This document shows positions 1-8,176 of a stretch of 64,000 nucleotides of DNA, in pieces; within the stretch, counting starts at the first letter, position 1; each line of letters starts with the position of its first letter. The notes under the pieces are model-generated. The model was not told where the DNA came from and did not search any database. It saw nothing but the letters and a program-made list of their open reading frames with translations. The stretch lies in the NCBI GenBank assembly GCA_026710655.1, contig JAPOQN010000028.1:24790-88789 (forward strand), in the 5' to 3' direction. The stretch is from Chloroflexota bacterium. Lineage in GTDB: Bacteria > Chloroflexota > Dehalococcoidia > Tepidiformales > Tepidiformaceae. A program made the position numbers and the translations under genes.

Positions 1-259
1 CCCAGACTCGCTCGGCAAAGGGGTTGAAGGAGTAGAGCGCCATGGAGACCTCTCCAAGCCTCACGTGGGCATTGGCAGCTTCCGCCGTCGTGAGCGCTCC
101 GCGCTGTTCAAGCCGCCGTAGAACGTTGCTTGCCTCCGCCGGCACGATCTCCGGTCCAGCCAGCAATTCGCTGGCCAGCACCCTCTCGCTCCAGAGGCCG
201 TCCGCATCTCGGCCGACCAGTGTCGCGACAAGCGCGGATGCATCGACAACGACGGTCAC
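1..259 (-). CDS. PIN-domain toxin (VapC/FitB type), cut by the window edge
   Basis: The reading frame opens with a hydrophobic strand and an acidic residue (VTVVVDASALVATL), followed by PAEASNVLRRL about 40 residues later. This is the spacing of the first two acidic metal ligands of PIN-domain ribonucleases. Such toxins cleave RNA, often initiator tRNA or rRNA, when their antitoxin is lost. The GTG start at 257-259 overlaps the TGA stop of the antitoxin gene (GTGA), so the pair is translationally coupled in the usual antitoxin-first order. About 86 codons are visible and the C-terminal part, with the remaining acidic ligands, lies outside the window. The family call is firm; the target is unknown. 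Confidence 0.8.
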   Translation of the reverse strand, partial: MTVVVDASALVATLVGRDADGLWSERVLASELLAGPEIVPAEASNVLRRLEQRGALTTAEAANAHVRLGEVSMALYSFNPFAERVW

Positions 260-492
260 TTTCGATCCGCGTGTAGAGCCTCAAGGATATCCGCCGCAGT
301 CACGGAGTTGGTCATGGTCGCTTTCTGTGCTCGGACCTCTTCCAGCCACTCGTCGATGGACGGCTGCGAGGCGAGCCGCTCCAGTTCCTCGCAAAGGTAC
401 TCCTGCATCGACTGCCGGTTGCGAGCCGCACGCAGCGCCAGCGCATCGCGGACGTCCTCGGGCACGTTCCTGATGGTGATCTTTACTGTCAT
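256..492 (-). CDS. VapB/FitA-type ribbon-helix-helix antitoxin
   Basis: A 78-residue protein whose first 45 residues (MTVKITIRNVPEDVRDALALRAARNRQSMQEYL) match the FitA/Arc-like ribbon-helix-helix fold: a short strand, then two amphipathic helices that form a DNA-binding dimer. The C-terminal tail (SIDEWLEEVRAQ...ILEALHADRK) is the kind of extended segment that inserts into the PIN toxin active site. It overlaps the toxin gene downstream by 4 bp. Four copies of an octamer lie across and just upstream of its start codon, as expected for an autoregulated toxin-antitoxin operon. The ATG at 492 was chosen because the N-terminal strand begins there. Confidence 0.82.
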   Translation of the reverse strand: MTVKITIRNVPEDVRDALALRAARNRQSMQEYLCEELERLASQPSIDEWLEEVRAQKATMTNSVTAADILEALHADRK

Positions 493-530
493 GCCAGCAT
501 TGTGCCAGCAGTGCCAGCATTTTGCCAGCG
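492..530 (-). promoter_or_regulatory. iterated octamer, probable toxin-antitoxin operator
   Basis: On the + strand the word TGCCAGCA occurs at 492-499, 503-510 and 512-519, with TGCCAGCG at 523-530, giving spacings of 11, 9 and 11 bases. The array covers the antitoxin start codon and its upstream region. Direct repeats of this size and phasing are typical binding sites for ribbon-helix-helix antitoxins. The operator role is an inference. Confidence 0.5.
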
Positions 531-536
531 CTCCGG

Positions 537-1025
537 CTACTCCCCCACGTCCTCCCAGGGAGCCCTGGCCAGCTTCGGATGACGCGCGGCAATCTCCCCG
601 CCCAGGGCATCCAGCTCCCCTTCCGACAACTCCGCCTGCGCCAACTCGAACAGATCGCGTTCCTCCCAGCGGATGTGGTCGTGTAGCGTGACGCCGAACT
701 CGCGCAGCGCCTCCCGCCGACCGGCGGGGCTGGGGGCGTCCCGCATGCGCGCAACCAGCCCGTACATCGACAGGTGCTCCCGGTGCAGCCGCTGGATCTG
801 CGGGTCCTCGACCGGACGGTGGCGGATGAGCCGCGCCAGCAGGCACTCGCTCTCGGTGTGAAAGTGCGGCAGCAACCCCCGCGACCAGAACCGCAAGAGC
901 TGCGAGTACAGCCGCTCGACTTCCGCCTCGCTGGCGCCCGGAAGCTCGCGCTCGATCCGCAGGGCGAACACCAGCCCGTGGTGGTGCTCTTCCGAGAGCG
1001 GGGCCAGTCTCGGATCTCGTCGCAT
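537..1025 (-). CDS. hemerythrin-like HHE-domain protein
   Basis: A 162-residue, histidine- and glutamate-rich helical protein. Candidate di-iron ligands fall in the expected order: EEHHHG near residue 13, HFHTE near 54-58, HREH near 81-84 and HDHIRWEERDLF near 115-123. Proteins of this type bind a di-iron centre and are used for oxygen or nitric oxide sensing, or in Fe-S repair. It is followed downstream by the toxin-antitoxin operon on the same strand, 44 bp away, with no sign of coupling. No partner gene points to a specific role. Confidence 0.8.
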   Translation of the reverse strand: MRRDPRLAPLSEEHHHGLVFALRIERELPGASEAEVERLYSQLLRFWSRGLLPHFHTESECLLARLIRHRPVEDPQIQRLHREHLSMYGLVARMRDAPSPAGRREALREFGVTLHDHIRWEERDLFELAQAELSEGELDALGGEIAARHPKLARAPWEDVGE

Positions 1026-1120
1026 GCTTCCAGCATAGAGCGCCCTGCATCCCCAACGAGCCGCGCTGCTACCATCGGGCGAGCACGCCGCGACCGCGCC
1101 GTCGCCCGTGGGAGGCCCCC

Positions 1121-2413
1121 GTTCTAAACCGCCTGCCGGGATCCCAGTACGTCGCCGATCCCAGCCGACTCTTCTACGGCTGGTGGATCGTCGGCGCCGG
1201 CGTGGTCATCAATGCCCTCATTGGCGCCTTCGTGATGCAGGCCTACGGCGCCTACGTCGCCGTCTTCAAGACGGAGTTCGGTTGGAGCAGCACGATGCTC
1301 TCGCTGGGCTACTCCACCATCCAGGGCACGAACGGCGCCGTCGGCCCCGGCCAGGGCTGGCTCACCGATCGCTTCGGCCCGCGTGCCGTCATCCGCGTCG
1401 GCCTCGTCCTCCTGGCCGGCGGGCTCATGATCTTCAGCCAGATCACGGCCCTGGCCCACCTTTTCCCCGCGCTCTTCGTCGTCGCCGTTGGCATGAGCCT
1501 GGGCGGGTTCCTCTCCGTGATGGTCGCGATCGTCAACTGGTTCGAGCGCTACCGCGCGACGGCTATCAGCTTCATTACCGGCGGATTCGCCGTCGGCGGC
1601 GTGATCGTCTACCTCGTCGTCCTCGCCATCGAAGCGTTCGGCTGGCGCACCACGGCCTTCAGTTCGGCCCTCATCATCCTCGCCCTCGGCTTCCCCGCCG
1701 CCCAGCTCATCCGCACCCGCCCGGAGGACTACGGCGCCCGCGTCGATGGCGACCCGGCCCCCGAGCCCCCCGCCGCCTCGGCCACCGGCGCCGTCGCTGA
1801 GATCGCCCAGGACACCGGTTTCACCGTCCGCGAGGCGCTGCGCACGCGCCAGTTCTGGTTCATCTCCCTCGGGCACGGGTCCGCGCTGCTCGTTGTCTCC
1901 GCCGTCATGGTGCACCTCTTCACCCACCTCACTGAGAGCCTCGACTACTCCCTCACCCAGGCGGGCGCTATCAACATCGTCATTCCCATCGCCCAAGTGG
2001 TGGGCACGATCGCCGGGGGGATACTGGGTGACCGCGTGAACAAGCGCGCCCTCGGAGCCGGTGCGATGCTGACGGCCGGCTGCGCCCTCCTCGTCCTCGT
2101 CTTCGCGAACTCGCTCGGGATGATCTTCGTCTTCGCCCTCGCCCATGGCGCCGCCTGGGGCGTCCGCGGACCCGTCCTCCTCGCCCTTCGCGCCGACTAC
2201 TTCGGCCGCCGCGACTTCGGCAAGATCATGGGCCTCTCCCAGCTCGTGATGACCTCCGGAATGATGAGCGGCCCCATCTTCGCCGGGTTGATGCGTGACA
2301 TCACCGGCGGCTTCGAGACCGGTTTCGTCGTGCTCAGCATCCTCTCCCTCCTGGGCGCCCTCCTGATCGTGTTCGCATCGAAGCCCACCCGACCCCTCGC
2401 CGCCGTCCACTGA
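1121..2413 (+). CDS. MFS permease (oxalate/formate-antiporter-like group); start codon unclear
   Basis: About 12 hydrophobic segments with the MFS loop motif between helices 2 and 3 (GWLTDRFGPRAVIRVG), a long central loop (about residues 200-235) and a second half beginning REALRTRQFWF. The first in-frame ATG/GTG/TTG is the GTG at 1202, but that lies inside the first membrane helix: the frame just before it reads RLFYGWWIVGAG, the normal start of helix 1. A good ribosome-binding site (GGAGG at 1111-1115) sits 5 bases before an in-frame GTT at 1121. The frame is open upstream and has no other canonical start. The boundary given is therefore the likely translated start, either a non-standard codon or a sequence error. 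The substrate is unknown. Confidence 0.75.
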   Translation, partial: VLNRLPGSQYVADPSRLFYGWWIVGAGVVINALIGAFVMQAYGAYVAVFKTEFGWSSTMLSLGYSTIQGTNGAVGPGQGWLTDRFGPRAVIRVGLVLLAGGLMIFSQITALAHLFPALFVVAVGMSLGGFLSVMVAIVNWFERYRATAISFITGGFAVGGVIVYLVVLAIEAFGWRTTAFSSALIILALGFPAAQLIRTRPEDYGARVDGDPAPEPPAASATGAVAEIAQDTGFTVREALRTRQFWFISLGHGSALLVVSAVMVHLFTHLTESLDYSLTQAGAINIVIPIAQVVGTIAGGILGDRVNKRALGAGAMLTAGCALLVLVFANSLGMIFVFALAHGAAWGVRGPVLLALRADYFGRRDFGKIMGLSQLVMTSGMMSGPIFAGLMRDITGGFETGFVVLSILSLLGALLIVFASKPTRPLAAVH

Positions 2414-2417
2414 GCCG

Positions 2418-2423
2418 TACAAT
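2418..2423 (+). promoter_or_regulatory. candidate -10 box (TACAAT) for the tandem VOC gene
   Basis: TACAAT lies 19 bases before the ATG at 2443, in the 29-bp gap after the permease stop, with a GGAGG ribosome site between. No clear -35 hexamer is visible. The same word stands before the NIPSNAP gene (10152). Confidence 0.4.
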
Positions 2424-2442
2424 CGCGCCCCCTGGAGGCCCC

Positions 2443-3432
2443 ATGACCAGCACCGATGGCCCCGACCCCGGCGTCGCCCAGTTCGCCGTCAGCGCCAGCG
2501 ACATGCCCCGCGCCGCCCAGCTCTACGTCGACGTCATCGGCTGCCTCAAGGCCGGCGGCCTCCTCATCTGGGGCGACTTCCTCGCCACCCTCCAGAAGGT
2601 GCCCGACCCCGCTGCCTCCCTCTGGTGGCTCATCGACCGCCAGGACTTCGTCCAGCTCGAGGTCTGGGGCTACACCCGCCCTGTCCCCCGTCCCCTCCCC
2701 CTCGACTGGCGCCCCAGCGACATCGGCTACACCCGTATGTCCTTCCACGTCGACGACTTCGACGCCGTCGTCGCCCGCATCCCCACCGTCGGCGCCTCCA
2801 CTATCACCGACCCCCAGGGCCCCGCCGGCGACCGCCGCGTCTGCCTGCGCGACCAGGACGGCTTCATCATCGAAGTCATGGAGCGCGACGCCCTGACCGA
2901 TGTGCGTCCCGCCCGCTGGCCCGAGGCCGGTTGCGCCATCCGCGCCGTCAGCCTCTCCGTCCCCGACCTCGACAAGGCGAGACGCTTCTGGGTCGAAACC
3001 CTCTCCCTCGAAGTCGTCGACCCCAACCTCCTGCACACCCCCGACATGGAGGCGCTCTGGGGCCTCCCCGGCGCGAAGAGCGAGACCCTCCTCCTGCGCG
3101 CCGGCGACCAGCTCATCGAGCTCCAGCAGTACTCCGACCCCGCTCCCCGTCCCCGCCCCCTCGGCTACCTCCTCAGCGACGTCGGCATCCTCAACATCGC
3201 CCTCGGCTACCGCACGCGCCCGGCCTTCACCGAGGCCTTCACCCGCCTCATCGACAACGGCTACACGGCCAACGTCGAACCCAACACCGAGGGCCCCTTC
3301 ACCTCCTCCTACGTGAACGACGACCAGGGCTTCTCCCTCGAGATGTTTCACTGCGCCGAGGAGATCGACCAGTATCTCGGATTCATGCCCGAGGGCACCT
3401 GGCGCTCCGCCACCGGACGCCCGCCCCGCTAG
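2443..3432 (+). CDS. tandem VOC (glyoxalase/dioxygenase-fold) protein
   Basis: 329 residues made of two vicinal-oxygen-chelate units. Unit 1 (about 10-150) contains FAVSASDMPRAAQLYVDVIG and ends DQDGFIIEVMERD. Unit 2 (about 165-310) contains RAVSLSVPDLDKARRFWVETL and ends NDDQGFSLEMFH. The closing E of each unit is the usual metal ligand. Such two-unit proteins include extradiol dioxygenases and lyases on hydrophobic substrates, so a role in aromatic or terpenoid breakdown would fit the neighbouring oxygenases, but no substrate can be read from the sequence. A GGAGG site lies 5-10 bases before the ATG. The 3' end overlaps the first copy of a 21-bp direct repeat. Confidence 0.8.
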   Translation: MTSTDGPDPGVAQFAVSASDMPRAAQLYVDVIGCLKAGGLLIWGDFLATLQKVPDPAASLWWLIDRQDFVQLEVWGYTRPVPRPLPLDWRPSDIGYTRMSFHVDDFDAVVARIPTVGASTITDPQGPAGDRRVCLRDQDGFIIEVMERDALTDVRPARWPEAGCAIRAVSLSVPDLDKARRFWVETLSLEVVDPNLLHTPDMEALWGLPGAKSETLLLRAGDQLIELQQYSDPAPRPRPLGYLLSDVGILNIALGYRTRPAFTEAFTRLIDNGYTANVEPNTEGPFTSSYVNDDQGFSLEMFHCAEEIDQYLGFMPEGTWRSATGRPPR

Positions 3433-3435
3433 GTA
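3415..3435. repeat. 21-bp direct repeat, left copy
   Basis: Identical over 21 bp to 4488-4508. It encodes the last residues (GRPPR) and TAG stop of the tandem VOC protein. The two copies bracket a lower-G+C segment containing one gene. Confidence 0.85.
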
Positions 3436-3451
3436 GCTAGCCCCGGGTTGC

Positions 3452-4435
3452 TCATGGCTGGCTGTTCGCTCGTTCAGGTGAGTGCGAAGCCCGGCGGGAG
3501 AGAATCTCCTTGGCCCAGTCAGGCGTGCGAACGGCATCTTCGGGAAGTGCCAAAATCTCGCGTTGGATGTCCTCAGCCAATTTCTCATAGAAATCGATGA
3601 ATCGATCCCATGTGAGATCAATCTCGCTGGCAATTTCTGCGACTTCTGGCTTCCACAACAGAGATATTTCTTCCAGATCATCGGAGCGGTAGTGATAGAA
3701 GAATCGCAAGAATCCCAACACAACCCAGACAAAGGCCATCGCCGTGGAGGCCATTGTACGAGGGGCATGATGTCCTCCATAGGACAGTGCCTCAGCGCTG
3801 TCTCCCAGCGGATAGACGCTCGTGACGGAGGAGGCGGCGTTCGCGTGCGTCATCTTTGAGAGGTGCGCATACCACTTGCGCAACTCCTCTGGAGCGCCAA
3901 TGCGCTTCCGAACTTCCACGGGCCGATACGCCTTGTCGTTCAGCCAGCGCTCCGCGTGCTCGGGCTGGTCCAGGAACAGAATCGCGAGATTGGTGGTCTC
4001 CACCGCTGCCCGGAGGTGGTGCAGTGCCGCCCCGAGCAATCCGTGGCTTAGCGCGATGTAACCGGCGAACGACTCGTTGAAGAGCCGGTTGCACAGCCTG
4101 ATAAGCGCCTCATCCGGAGCGTTCAGCTCGCGGCCCCGGGCTTTGGCGTCGATGAGTCGCTGGGCCGTGTTGGGGAGCATCCCCAACACATAGCTATGAA
4201 GGGCCCGAACGCCTTCAAACTCACTCGCGGTACGGCTGGGCAGATTCTCGGTGAATTCGAGCGCTTGGTCGAACATGGAGACCGGTGCCTCATGACCGGC
4301 ATGCTCGCCACCGGGGTGAGTCTCGGTCTGGGCGTCGCCCTGCTGCGTAAGGATCGTGCGAGCCAGACGTGTCACCGCCCGCAAGGCGGAGATGCCAAAC
4401 ACGCCCGCAATGACTAAGACGAGCCAGCGATGCAT
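3452..4435 (-). CDS. membrane-anchored helical protein, possible DUF5677/HEPN-like domain
   Basis: 327 residues. An N-terminal hydrophobic segment (about 4-22, WLVLVIAGVFGISALRAV) is probably a membrane anchor or signal. The rest is an all-helical soluble domain. The stretch LHHLRAAVETTNLAILFL ... RKRIGAPEELRKWYAHLSKMTHANA resembles the R...E and Y..LS...H pattern of DUF5677/HEPN-like families, several of which are linked to defence. That link is a weak resemblance only. Base composition differs from its neighbours and the gene is the sole occupant of the repeat-bounded cassette. No ribosome-binding site is seen. A -10-like box 7 bases before the ATG suggests a leaderless transcript. Confidence 0.55.
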   Translation of the reverse strand: MHRWLVLVIAGVFGISALRAVTRLARTILTQQGDAQTETHPGGEHAGHEAPVSMFDQALEFTENLPSRTASEFEGVRALHSYVLGMLPNTAQRLIDAKARGRELNAPDEALIRLCNRLFNESFAGYIALSHGLLGAALHHLRAAVETTNLAILFLDQPEHAERWLNDKAYRPVEVRKRIGAPEELRKWYAHLSKMTHANAASSVTSVYPLGDSAEALSYGGHHAPRTMASTAMAFVWVVLGFLRFFYHYRSDDLEEISLLWKPEVAEIASEIDLTWDRFIDFYEKLAEDIQREILALPEDAVRTPDWAKEILSRRASHSPERANSQP

Positions 4436-4442
4436 GCGTGAA

Positions 4443-4448
4443 ACTCTA
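4443..4448 (-). promoter_or_regulatory. candidate -10 box (TAGAGT) of the cassette gene
   Basis: On the minus strand TAGAGT is followed by 7 bases and then the ATG at 4435, so transcription would begin at or next to the start codon. No -35 match is evident. Confidence 0.35.
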
Positions 4449-4487
4449 TTCGATCCCAGAGCCCTAGGCTCGATGGCAGCACCTTGA

Positions 4488-4508
4488 GGACGCCCGCCCC
4501 GCTAGGTA
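4488..4508. repeat. 21-bp direct repeat, right copy
   Basis: Perfect copy of 3415-3435. Here it contains the stop codon (minus strand TAG, 4502-4504) of the membrane protein gene on the right. Confidence 0.85.
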
Positions 4509-5047
4509 AACGGCCCCGCGAACCAGTCCGCGATTGCCTCCACCGCCTCCACCGCGGTGAAGCTGTCGAGCCACTTGCCCCCGTGCAGGGCGTACTCCTG
4601 GAACACCTTCAGGGCCGTCAGCGGGATCAGCGCCAGGACGATGTTGCGCTTCGAGAACTCGAAGTCCGGGCGCCAGTGCGGCAGGCTGGCCACGAACAGG
4701 AACCACACCTCGAACACGTTTGGCACCGCCAGCAGCACGTACCGCTCCTCCGTGAACTCGAAGATTACGAACCCCACTAGCCGCAACGCGAACAGCGCAA
4801 CCGCCACATTCCGCGCCGGTCCCCCCCAGCGCCACGCCACCACCAGGAACGCCACCATGTAGACCTGGTCGAGCCACTTGTCGAACGCCTGGTAGTTGCT
4901 CACCCCGCCCAGGTCGAGCAGGTTCCGCAGGAACAGGTCGCTCAGGTCGATCAGGATCGCTGCCCAGCCCCCGACGAACGCCCACTTCAGTACCGCCAGC
5001 GAGCCCACGACCCGCACGATCGCGATGATCAGCTCTTCCAGGGACAT
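4502..5047 (-). CDS. small integral membrane protein of unknown function
   Basis: 181 residues from the ATG at 5047 (a TTG at 5068 would add seven residues, RRRGAS). About five hydrophobic segments are visible, with aromatic and charged residues at their ends. The C-terminal part (KVFQEYALHGGKWLDSFTAVEAVEAIADWF) looks cytoplasmic or peripheral. I do not recognise the family. It lies divergently from glutamate dehydrogenase with a gap of 89 bp. Its stop codon lies in the right-hand 21-bp repeat, so before the putative insertion it ended against the tandem VOC gene. Confidence 0.6.
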   Translation of the reverse strand: MSLEELIIAIVRVVGSLAVLKWAFVGGWAAILIDLSDLFLRNLLDLGGVSNYQAFDKWLDQVYMVAFLVVAWRWGGPARNVAVALFALRLVGFVIFEFTEERYVLLAVPNVFEVWFLFVASLPHWRPDFEFSKRNIVLALIPLTALKVFQEYALHGGKWLDSFTAVEAVEAIADWFAGPFT

Positions 5048-5136
5048 GCTCGCCCCCCGCCTTCGCAACCCTTCCCGGCTGCTGCCAGGCGCCCGCCTAT
5101 ACTACGGTCGCGGCCTTTCCGTTCGCAGGGAGTGTG

Positions 5137-6552
5137 ATGAAGACCGAAGCCGGCAACCTCCTCGCCGACGTCGACGCCCAGTTCGAGCGTGCCGCTGTCT
5201 ACAGCCACCACCCCCGCGGCCTCCTCGACCAGGTCAAGATGTGCAACGTCGTCCACCGCATGAGCTTCCCCGTGCGCGACGACGACGGCTCCATCCGCAC
5301 CGTCGAGGCCTATCGCGCCGAGCACAGCTTCCACCGCCTCCCCACCAAGGGCGGCATCCGTTTCAGCCCGGATGTCACTGAGGATGAGGTCTGCGCTCTC
5401 GCCAGCCTCATGACCTACAAGTGCGCCATCGTCGAGGCCCCCTTTGGCGGCGCCAAGGGCGGCGTCTGCATCGACCCCCGCAAGGAGAGCGAGGGCTTCC
5501 TTGAGCGTGCCACCCGCCGCTACGTCGCCGAGCTCAACCGCAAGAACATGATCGGCCCCGCTGTCGACGTCCCCGCCCCCGACTACGGCACCGGCGAGCG
5601 CGAGATGGCCTGGATCGTCGATACCTACACCGCCCTCAACCCCAGCCAGCTCAATCCCTTCGCCTGCGTCACCGGCAAGCCCATCTCCCTCCACGGCATC
5701 TCCGGCCGCACCGAGGCCACGGGCCGCGGCGTCGCCATCGGCATCGCCGAGGCGACCGCCTCCGCCGAGGACATGGAGGCCGTCGGCCTCACCCCCGGCA
5801 TCGAAGGCAAGCGCGTCATCGTCCAGGGACTGGGGAAGGTCGGCTTCCACGCCGCCCGGCTCCTGCGCGAGGCAGGCGCCCGCATCGTCGCCATCGCCGA
5901 GTACGACGGCGGTATCGCCTCCGACGTCGGCATCGATGTCGAAGCCGTCCAGCAGCACCGCGCCGAGACGGGCTCCATCCGCGGCGCCCCTGGAACCCGC
6001 ACCATCGAGCGGCCCGGCCCCGTCCTCGAGATGGAGTGCGACATCCTCGTGCCCGCCGCCCTCGAGAACCAGATCACCGCCGACAACGCCAACCGCATCA
6101 AGGCCCGCGTCGTCGCCGAGGCCGCCAACGGCCCTGTCGACAGCGTAGGCGACGCCATCCTCCGCGAGCGCGGCATCCTCGTCATCCCCGATCTCTTCCT
6201 CAACGCCGGCGGCGTCACCGTCTCCTACTTCGAGTGGCTCAAGAACATCCAGCACGTCTCCCCCGAGCGCCTCACCAGCCGCTACCAGGAGGTCGCCACC
6301 ACCCGCGTCGTGAAGGCGCTCGAAGGCGCCACCGGCGCCCACCTCAGCGACCAGGACTTCATGAAGGCCGTGAAAGGCCCGGACGAGATCGACCTGGTCG
6401 AGGCCGCCCTCACCGACACGATCATCCACGCCTACCGCTCCGTCCACGAGACCTGGAAGTCGCGCTCCATGCCCGACCTGCGCGTCGCCGCCTACACCCT
6501 CGCCATCAACCGCGTCGCCCAGTCCTACGCCGTCCAGGGCATCTTTCCCTAG
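5137..6552 (+). CDS. glutamate dehydrogenase (Glu/Leu/Phe/Val dehydrogenase family)
   Basis: 471 residues. Catalyses reversible oxidative deamination of glutamate to 2-oxoglutarate and ammonia in the cytoplasm. The dimerisation domain holds the substrate and catalytic motifs RLPTKGGIRFSP (about 70-81), PFGGAKGGV (about 105-113, catalytic Lys) and DVPAPDYGT. The Rossmann domain has VIVQGLGKVG (about 229). NAGGVTVSYFEW near 355 is the conserved C-terminal signature. The ATG at 5137 follows a GGGAG ribosome site; a GTG one codon upstream is possible. Coenzyme preference is not obvious. The VOC gene downstream starts after an 11-bp gap, so the two are probably co-transcribed. Confidence 0.92.
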   Translation: MKTEAGNLLADVDAQFERAAVYSHHPRGLLDQVKMCNVVHRMSFPVRDDDGSIRTVEAYRAEHSFHRLPTKGGIRFSPDVTEDEVCALASLMTYKCAIVEAPFGGAKGGVCIDPRKESEGFLERATRRYVAELNRKNMIGPAVDVPAPDYGTGEREMAWIVDTYTALNPSQLNPFACVTGKPISLHGISGRTEATGRGVAIGIAEATASAEDMEAVGLTPGIEGKRVIVQGLGKVGFHAARLLREAGARIVAIAEYDGGIASDVGIDVEAVQQHRAETGSIRGAPGTRTIERPGPVLEMECDILVPAALENQITADNANRIKARVVAEAANGPVDSVGDAILRERGILVIPDLFLNAGGVTVSYFEWLKNIQHVSPERLTSRYQEVATTRVVKALEGATGAHLSDQDFMKAVKGPDEIDLVEAALTDTIIHAYRSVHETWKSRSMPDLRVAAYTLAINRVAQSYAVQGIFP

Positions 6553-6563
6553 GAGTCCGTGCC

Positions 6564-7003
6564 GTGATCACCTTCGACGACATCTACCACGTCGGCATCA
6601 TCGTCCCGGACATGGAGGCGGCCATGGACGAGCTTGGCCGCCGCTTCAACGTCGGCTGGCGCGACCCCTCCACCGCCACCGTCCGCGTCCGCGACCACGC
6701 CGGCGACCGCATCCTCTCCCCCCGCGTCACCTTCTGCGACAACAGCACCCCCATCGCCCTCGAGCTCATAGAGGCGCTTCCCGGCACCGTCTGGTCCGTG
6801 ACCGGACGCTCCCAGCTCCACCACTTCGGCCTCTACGTCGATAGCGTCCAGGCCGCCATCGACGAGCTTGGCCCCGGCATGGAACTCGAAATGGCCGGCC
6901 TCGACCGCGACGGCATGCTCGCCGGCTTCTGCTACGTCACCGACGACCTCGGCGTGCGCATGGAGCTGGTCGCCCGTGGCGGCCTGCCGCCCCTCGACGA
7001 CTG

Positions 7004-7004
<1 letters not shown>
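6564..7004 (+). CDS. single-unit VOC family protein
   Basis: 146 residues, one vicinal-oxygen-chelate unit (DDIYHVGIIVPDMEAAMDELG ... LHHFGLYVDSV ... RMELVARGG), with the pseudo-repeated beta-alpha-beta-beta-beta pattern and His/Glu metal positions. The spacing of the H-V-G and E-L motifs resembles methylmalonyl-CoA-epimerase or lactoylglutathione-lyase relatives, but the residues are too divergent to name a reaction. The GTG at 6564 follows a GGAG at 6552 that overlaps the previous stop. The stop overlaps the ATG of the lipoprotein gene by one base (TGATG), so gdh, this gene and the lipoprotein form an operon. Confidence 0.78.
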
Positions 7005-7631
<627 letters not shown>

Positions 7632-7742
7632 GCAAGCAAACCGAAACACCGTTGATGGTCACAAATGTGGTAAGGTTGTTGCAGTCGGGTGGACGGCTCC
7701 CCGGTGGGCAGGGGCAGCAAGCCGTCGGTAGGGAGTCAGGGA

Positions 7743-8123
7743 ATGGGACTGTTTGAAGTTGTCGTCAGGGTGGCCAACCCGGCAGACCCTGTCTTCCACA
7801 AAAGGACCATGCTTGTTGACACAGGCGCTACCCACTCCGCTCTGCCTGCTTCGTTCCTGAGGGAGCTGGGCGTATCCCCCGATGATGAACGGGAGTTTGC
7901 CCTCGCGGACCGTGAGATGAGGACATACTCGGTCGGTGAGCTGCGCTTCAGCGTTGGAGAGCGGGAGAGGACCGCTCCCGTCATATTCGGAGATGAAGGC
8001 ATGTACTTGCTTGGCGCGACCTCGCTACAGAGCCTTGACCTGGTTCCGGACACGACCAACCACCAGCTCATCCCCGCTCCGACGCTCCTGGTGGGCATCA
8101 GGGGCAACCCTGTCTTCGAGTAG
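7743..8123 (+). CDS. retropepsin-like aspartic protease (clan AA)
   Basis: 126 residues from the ATG at 7743 (18 further in-frame codons upstream look non-coding). The motif MLVDTGATHSALP (catalytic Asp about 26) and the hydrophobic-hydrophobic-Gly triad YLLGATSLQSLDL near residue 90 are the two hallmarks of single-domain retropepsin-like proteases, which work as dimers. The ending DTTNHQLIPAP is also characteristic. Base composition is lower in G+C than the neighbours and the upstream 110 bp are A+T-richer, suggesting acquisition. Substrate unknown; many relatives are orphan genes. Confidence 0.78.
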   Translation: MGLFEVVVRVANPADPVFHKRTMLVDTGATHSALPASFLRELGVSPDDEREFALADREMRTYSVGELRFSVGERERTAPVIFGDEGMYLLGATSLQSLDLVPDTTNHQLIPAPTLLVGIRGNPVFE

Positions 8124-8176
8124 CAAGAGATAGCTCCCCGCCCGCTGTCAGGCGCTCGCGGGCACGGTCCCGGCTC

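Larger units (their letters stand above)
3436..4508. mobile_element. putative inserted cassette bounded by 21-bp direct repeats
   Basis: A segment of about 1.07 kb with visibly lower G+C than both flanks. It carries a single gene of unknown function and lies exactly between the stop codons of two convergent host genes. The bounding 21-bp repeats are perfect. Removing one repeat plus the cassette restores a junction in which the VOC gene and the membrane-protein gene at 4502 end in one overlapping CTAG. No transposase, integrase or terminal inverted repeats are visible, so the insertion mechanism is unknown. Confidence 0.55.

Noticed and set aside
1124..2422. Long minus-strand frame opposite the permease, and many similar long antisense frames (e.g. 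opposite gdh, tpiA, dapF, the Ldh-type gene)
   Set aside because: Their proteins are Gly/Asp/Glu/Ala or Arg-rich with no motifs, as expected from the complement of high-GC3 genes; the opposite strand has recognisable families.
7632..8176. Direct repeats flanking the retropepsin-like gene
   Set aside because: No shared word longer than a few bases was found at its borders, unlike the 21-bp pair at 3415/4488.
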